64,000 nucleotides of DNA from Paenibacillus sp. J2TS4 (GTDB taxonomy: Bacteria > Bacillota > Bacilli > Paenibacillales > NBRC-103111), in assembly GCF_018403245.1 (NCBI RefSeq), contig NZ_BOSH01000011.1, positions 62,001 to 126,000 of the forward strand, written 5' to 3'. A program made the position numbers and the translations under genes. Under the pieces are notes generated by a model. It worked only from the letters and a program-made list of their open reading frames with translations, had not been told where the DNA came from and ran no database searches. Every line of letters starts with the position of its first letter. Position 1 is the first letter of the stretch. This document shows, piece by piece, positions 59,829 through 64,000 of the stretch.

Positions 59829-59880
59829 GCCCATCATACATTTGTCAAAAGCTGATTCATTCCATAGATAGACGCAAATA

Positions 59881-59919
59881 AGGAGCCGTCAGGAAATTTA
59901 TTTCCAGACGGCTCCTTTG
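59881..59919. terminator. Bidirectional terminator between cmpA and tex
   Basis: A perfect 10-bp stem AGGAGCCGTC/GACGGCTCCT extended by GGAAA/TTTCC and followed by TTT. It serves the convergent cmpA and tex transcripts. Confidence 0.8.
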
Positions 59920-59950
59920 CTTGGCTCAGGTGCTTTTTGGGCTCGCTGAT

Positions 59951-62176
59951 CTACTTGTCCTGTTTGTTCGGATTTTTCATCGTCAGACTGATTCGCCCTT
60001 TATTCGCGTCTACGTTAAGAACCCACACGGTTACCGTATCCCCGACGGAGACGACATCCATCGGATGCTTGACGTACCGGTCGCTTAGTTGCGATATATG
60101 CACCAGACCGTCGTTTTTGACCCCGATGTCGACGAAGGCCCCGAAATCGATGACGTTCCGGACAGAGCCCTGCAGTTCCATTCCCGGAACCAGATCCTCC
60201 AGTTGGAGCACGTCTGTCCTGAAAATCGGAGGCGGCAGCTCTTCCCGCGGGTCTCTGCCCGGTCTCTGGAGGCTGTCCAGGATATCTCGCAGTGTCGGAA
60301 CGCCCACTCCCAGCTTCGGAGCGATCTCTTCCGGCTCCAATGAAGTCAGCTTATCCTTCAGCTCCTGCTCGCCTAATGCACTCAGCTCCAGGCGCAGCTC
60401 GCGGAATAATTGGTCGACCACCTCATAAGATTCCGGGTGGATCGGAGTCTGGTCGAGCGGGTTCTCCCCGTCGCTTATCCGCAAAAATCCGACGCACTGC
60501 TCAAATGTTTTTGCCCCAAGTCTCGGCACTTTTTGCAGCTGCTTCCGGTTCGTAAACTTCCCGTTCTCCTCCCGGAATTTGACGATATTTTTCGCAATCG
60601 TTCCGTTGACGCCCGCTACATAGGACAATAACGACGGAGAGGCTGTATTCAAGTCGACGCCTACATGGTTAACCGCTGATTCGACAACGGCCGACAAGCT
60701 TTCCTCCAGCCTTTTTTGCATTACATCATGCTGATATTGACCGACTCCGATCGATTTAGGATCAATCTTTACCAGCTCGGCCAAAGGATCCTGCATCCGG
60801 CGGGCGATGGAAATCGCGCTCCGCTCGGCGACATCCAGCTCGGGAAACTCGGTCTGCGCCAGCTTGGAGGCAGAATAGACACTCGCCCCGGCCTCGCTCA
60901 CGATGATATATTCCAATGATCGGGCTTGGATATGCTGGATCAGATCGGCTACGAACTGCTCCGTCTCCCGGGAAGCCGTACCGTTGCCAATAACGATAAG
61001 CCCCACCTTGTGCTTGTCAATCAGCCGTTGAAAAATAGCTCGCGCTTCCTCAATCTGATTACGCGGCGGAGTAGGATAAGTCACCGCGATGTCCAGTACT
61101 TTGCCGGTTTCGTCCACGACAGCCAGCTTACAGCCTGTCCGATAAGCCGGGTCTACGCCCAGCACCACCTTCCCTCTCACCGGAGGCTGCAGCAGCAAAT
61201 TCCGCAAGTTTTCGGCAAAAATCTGAATCGCATGCTCCTCCGCCTGTTCCGTTAACAAATTGCGAATCTCCCTTTCTACTGCGGGAGCGATCAGCCGCTT
61301 GTAGGCATCTTCGACCACTGCGGTAAGCGTATCGGCAACAATAGAACCCCAATGCTTAATATATTGTCTGGACATAAACTCATGAACTTTAGGCGATGGA
61401 GCTTCAATAGCAACCTTTAGTATTCCTTCCCGTTCTCCACGGTTGATCGCCAGAGTCCTGTGCGGAGGAAGCTTGCGAACCGGCTCCTCATAATCGTAGT
61501 ACATTTCGTAAACCGATTCCTGCTCCGCATCCTTGGCCTTCGTCGCTACAGTTCCCTCGTCCCAGACGAACTTCCTTACCCAAGCGCGAATCTTCGGATC
61601 ATCCGCCATCTGCTCGGCAATGATGTCCATCGCCCCTTGCAATGCTTCCTCGGGCGTATGTACCTCTTTCCCGGGGTCCGTATATTTCCCCGCCTCTTCC
61701 AATACATTCCCTTGCTTCGGCTGCTGCAGGATCCACTCGGCTAGCGGCTCGAGCCCTCTTTCCTTGGCTACGCTCGCCCTTGTTTTTCGCTTCTGGCGAT
61801 AAGGACGGTAGAGATCCTCGACCTCCTGAAGCTTGGTCGATTTCTCAATGCCCTGCCTGAGCTCTGCGGTCAGCTTGCCCTGCTCGGCAATCAGACGGAT
61901 TACTTCCAGCTTGCGGTCCTCCAGGCTTCTAAGATACTGCAGCCGCTCCTCTATGCTGCGCAGCATATTTTCGTCCAGCTCTCCAGTCATCTCTTTCCGG
62001 TAGCGAGCAATAAAAGGGATTGTGTTCCCTTCATCCATCAGCTCGACCGTCGTCTTGACTTTGCCCGGAGGAAGCTGCAATTCCCCGGCGATTTGCTTTA
62101 ATATCCTCTCCCGCGTCTGGGCTTTCTGCTCCTCCGTCACTTCGACGGCGACGGTTTGTTCCTCTATGTTTGCCAT
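59951..62176 (-). CDS. tex: Tex-like RNA-binding transcription accessory protein
   Basis: A 741-aa Tex protein. In order, the Tex N-terminal domain (GNTIPFIARYRKEMTGELDE), the YqgF/RuvX-like resolvase domain (VVLGVDPAYRTGCKLAVVD, VIGNGTASRETEQF), helix-hairpin-helix segments (NTASPSLLSYVAGVNGTIA, VPRLGAKTFEQCVGFLRI), and a C-terminal S1 RNA-binding domain (VPGMELQGSVRNVIDFGAFVDIGVKNDGLVHIS). The length is normal for the family. It is convergent with cmpA and downstream of ndoA. Confidence 0.96.
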   Translation of the reverse strand: MANIEEQTVAVEVTEEQKAQTRERILKQIAGELQLPPGKVKTTVELMDEGNTIPFIARYRKEMTGELDENMLRSIEERLQYLRSLEDRKLEVIRLIAEQGKLTAELRQGIEKSTKLQEVEDLYRPYRQKRKTRASVAKERGLEPLAEWILQQPKQGNVLEEAGKYTDPGKEVHTPEEALQGAMDIIAEQMADDPKIRAWVRKFVWDEGTVATKAKDAEQESVYEMYYDYEEPVRKLPPHRTLAINRGEREGILKVAIEAPSPKVHEFMSRQYIKHWGSIVADTLTAVVEDAYKRLIAPAVEREIRNLLTEQAEEHAIQIFAENLRNLLLQPPVRGKVVLGVDPAYRTGCKLAVVDETGKVLDIAVTYPTPPRNQIEEARAIFQRLIDKHKVGLIVIGNGTASRETEQFVADLIQHIQARSLEYIIVSEAGASVYSASKLAQTEFPELDVAERSAISIARRMQDPLAELVKIDPKSIGVGQYQHDVMQKRLEESLSAVVESAVNHVGVDLNTASPSLLSYVAGVNGTIAKNIVKFREENGKFTNRKQLQKVPRLGAKTFEQCVGFLRISDGENPLDQTPIHPESYEVVDQLFRELRLELSALGEQELKDKLTSLEPEEIAPKLGVGVPTLRDILDSLQRPGRDPREELPPPIFRTDVLQLEDLVPGMELQGSVRNVIDFGAFVDIGVKNDGLVHISQLSDRYVKHPMDVVSVGDTVTVWVLNVDANKGRISLTMKNPNKQDK

Positions 62177-62285
62177 CCGTTACATCCATCCTTTACCCGT
62201 TTGTTGCTGGATTCGCTGCCATGAATGCGGATTCACACCCTTGTCCTTAAGGGGCCTCGAATCGCCGTTTTCCGGTCCATTGCCA

Positions 62286-62315
62286 CAAAAAACGGGGGTT
62301 TCCCAGTTCCCCCGC
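62286..62315 (-). terminator. Terminator after ndoA
   Basis: On the minus strand GGGGG-AACTGGGAAA-CCCCC then GTTTTTTGTGG, ~30 bp after the toxin stop codon. Confidence 0.75.
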
Positions 62316-62344
62316 TTCGCTGTGCCGTTCCCGGTTGTTTTCAT

Positions 62345-62695
62345 TTAAAAGTCAATTAATCCGACACTGATCTGCAAAGCGTCATTCACCTTGCGCATGG
62401 TTTCGTCGTCCAAATGAGTAATTTTGTCGGTTAACCTTTGCTTGTCAATCGTCCGGATTTGCTCTAACAAAATAACCGAATCCCGGTCAAACCCATGAGT
62501 CTTGGCATCAATTTCGACGTGAGTAGGCAATTTCGCCTTCTGGATTTGGGCCGTAATAGCCGCGATAATAACGGTAGGACTGAACCGATTCCCGATATCG
62601 TTCTGAATGACAAGAACCGGACGAACCCCGCCCTGCTCTGATCCTACGACAGGAGAGAGCTCCGCAAAAAAAACATCGCCACGTTTTACTATCAA
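62345..62695 (-). CDS. ndoA: MazF-type mRNA interferase EndoA
   Basis: A 116-aa PemK/MazF toxin: MIVKRGDVFFAELSPVVGSE, GGVRPVLVIQND, SPTVIIAAITAQ, and the C-terminal TDKITHLDDETM. It cleaves mRNA at specific sites (UACAU in B. subtilis) and is held by the antitoxin encoded three bases upstream. The length is that of the family. The gene pair next to alr is the standard Bacillales arrangement. Confidence 0.97.
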   Translation of the reverse strand: MIVKRGDVFFAELSPVVGSEQGGVRPVLVIQNDIGNRFSPTVIIAAITAQIQKAKLPTHVEIDAKTHGFDRDSVILLEQIRTIDKQRLTDKITHLDDETMRKVNDALQISVGLIDF

Positions 62696-62698
62696 CGT

Positions 62699-62977
62699 CT
62701 ACACCCCGCTAACTAAGCGGTCTAATGTGCTTCCTGCATCTTCCTCTGCTTGAAAGGCTTCCGAAGCAATGTTGAGATTAATTTTAGCCATTTCCATATA
62801 CCCGCGCTGCATCGATTCACGCAAATACCTTTTTTTGCGCTCCATTAAATAGAGCTTCATCGCCTGACGGATCAGCTCGCTCCGATTGGATTTCTCCAAT
62901 TCAACAATTCCGTCCACTTCCCGCAGCAACTGATCCGGCAAGCTAATCATAATCCTCTTCGTGTTCACACTGGACAC
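62699..62977 (-). CDS. ndoAI: Ribbon-helix-helix antitoxin EndoAI
   Basis: About 92 aa. The N-terminal ribbon-helix-helix DNA-binding part is KRIMISLPDQLLREVDGIVELEKSNRSELIRQAMKLY, and the C-terminus is RGYMEMAKINLNIASEAFQAEEDA with the ending TLDRLVSGV, conserved in the family. I choose GTG 62977, eight bases after GGGGGTG, because it gives the family length; an ATG 21 bases upstream adds MFGGASS. It binds and neutralises EndoA and represses its own operon. Confidence 0.93.
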   Translation of the reverse strand: MSSVNTKRIMISLPDQLLREVDGIVELEKSNRSELIRQAMKLYLMERKKRYLRESMQRGYMEMAKINLNIASEAFQAEEDAGSTLDRLVSGV

Positions 62978-63173
62978 AGAACTAGCACCCCCAAACATTC
63001 ACAACCAATATTACCATTATAGCGGATTTCAAGCAATTTAATACAAGAAAAAATATATGCCTATAGTATATCAATTATGCCATACAAATGATGCAGATCG
63101 TGGCGAGTTTCACAGCTCCTGATTACAAACTAGCCATCATTATAAACGTCCATTTCATTCCGCAGGAAAATGC

Positions 63174-64000
63174 CTAGTGATGCTGCAATTGATTAATCGC
63201 ATGAAGAACCTTGCCATTACTTACGTAAACTTTAGGAACCCGATGTGAAATCATGCAGACAATTTCATAGGGAATCGTCCCCAAGGCTTCTGCTATCTCC
63301 TCCACCGGGAGGGTGGCTCCCTGCTGATTTCCATAAAGTACTACTTCATCCCCGTAACTGGCTTGGGGCAAATGCGTCACATTTATCATACATTGATCCA
63401 TGCAAATCGTCCCAACGACAGGAGCGCTCTGCCCATTCACCAGCACTCTGGCCTTGCCGGTCAGCATACGGGAGTACCCGTCTGCATAACCTACCGGCAG
63501 TGTAGCGATTCGTTCGCCATCCTGTTGGGTCCTGTACACCGCGCCATAGCTGATGCCTTCATCAGCGGGCATGGATTTGACCATGACGATCCTCGTCTTG
63601 AGACTCATTACCGGCTGGAGGTTAATTTTCTGCCGGTTCACCTCCGCCGAAGGGTAGATCCCGTACATGGCGATTCCTAAGCGCACCATATTATAGGTCA
63701 GTTCCGGCAGATCAATGGCTGCTGCGCTGTTCCCGGCATGGACATACGGAAATCGGATTCCTTTGTCGGCAAAATATCGGACAATTTTATCAAATCGGCG
63801 ATGCTGTTTGAAAGTATAGGTTTTATCTTCTTCGTCTGCACAAGCGTAGTGGGTGAACAAGCCTTCTACAATCACTCCGGGGGTACCGATGGCTTGCTCG
63901 ATCAAAGCAATCGCCTGCTGTTCTTGATGGAGGCCTAGCCTCCCCATCCCGGTATCGATCTTAATATGAATTTTGACCGGATGTTCCACGCTTGCCTGTT
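63174..64000 (-). CDS. alr: Alanine racemase, partial
   Basis: The C-terminal ~275 residues of a PLP-dependent alanine racemase; the N-terminus with the PLP lysine lies beyond the right edge. Visible parts are IHIKIDTGMGRLGLH, SNSAAAIDLPE-like AGNSAAAIDLP, MVRLGIAMYGIYPS, the second catalytic Tyr region ISYGAVYRTQQDGERIATLPVGYADGYSR, and VVGTICMDQCMINV. It supplies D-alanine for peptidoglycan. It lies upstream of ndoAI in the conserved order. Confidence 0.96.
   Translation of the reverse strand, partial: QASVEHPVKIHIKIDTGMGRLGLHQEQQAIALIEQAIGTPGVIVEGLFTHYACADEEDKTYTFKQHRRFDKIVRYFADKGIRFPYVHAGNSAAAIDLPELTYNMVRLGIAMYGIYPSAEVNRQKINLQPVMSLKTRIVMVKSMPADEGISYGAVYRTQQDGERIATLPVGYADGYSRMLTGKARVLVNGQSAPVVGTICMDQCMINVTHLPQASYGDEVVLYGNQQGATLPVEEIAEALGTIPYEIVCMISHRVPKVYVSNGKVLHAINQLQHH

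Overview
The window looks like a chromosomal segment of a spore-forming Paenibacillaceae bacterium. The evidence is the gene set and synteny (alr-ndoAI-ndoA-tex-cmpA-sprT, a YjcZ-type small spore protein, DUF4855 and DUF4127 proteins), AGGAGG-type ribosome binding sites, and Bacillota-style exopolysaccharide genes. All functions are read from the sequence by eye; no database search was run.

Layout. (1) 1-15983, minus strand: a Wzx/Wzy-type exopolysaccharide (EPS) operon. Its order is membrane 4,6-dehydratase (EpsC/CapD type), chain-length protein, BY-kinase, a 700-bp noncoding stretch, flippase, asparagine-synthase-like amidotransferase, glycosyltransferase, polymerase, glycosyltransferase, CapK/PaaK-like adenylate-forming protein, epimerase, UDP-sugar dehydrogenase, and a glycosyltransferase fused to a phosphoglycosyl transferase that runs off the left edge. 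The noncoding stretch holds an EAR-like RNA candidate and a hairpin-rich inverted-repeat element. (2) 16372-22264: a cyclic-di-GMP module. Two class II c-di-GMP riboswitches, each with its own terminator, sit on the minus strand. One precedes a gene for a protein with three C-x4-C-x9-C-x2-H repeats. The other precedes a probable operon of a 75-aa protein, an unusual ketosynthase and a GGDEF-EAL protein, so the c-di-GMP enzyme may be under its own signal. (3) 22392-29889: an FkbH-like protein with a C-terminal carrier domain, acetyltransferases, and a branched-polyamine-synthase-like gene preceded by a strongly structured ~415-nt RNA with its own promoter and terminator. (4) 29890-35251: a sugar ABC importer with a DUF4855 protein. 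(5) 35315-47562: methyltransferase, P450, DeoR regulator, a P1B-4 metal ATPase with a near-perfect PerR box, MFS exporter, lipoproteins, an L28 paralogue with a leader and attenuator-like terminator, and a CDF transporter. (6) 48252-52620: a GAF-PAS-PAS histidine kinase, a small spore-type protein, and a sortase with a tiny MPKTG protein. (7) 52735-57270: prophage remnants stacked at a tRNA-Leu gene, with an 85-bp att-like direct repeat and a decayed integrase. (8) 57189-58440: five tRNA genes (Leu, Lys, Glu, Ser, Asn). (9) 58592-64000: the conserved sprT-cmpA-tex-ndoA-ndoAI-alr block.

The most interesting parts are the pair of c-di-GMP-II riboswitches around the EPS locus with candidate Spo0A boxes, the large structured RNA at 26335-26751, and the leader RNA upstream of the L28 paralogue. 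No CRISPR array, rRNA gene or intact insertion sequence was seen.
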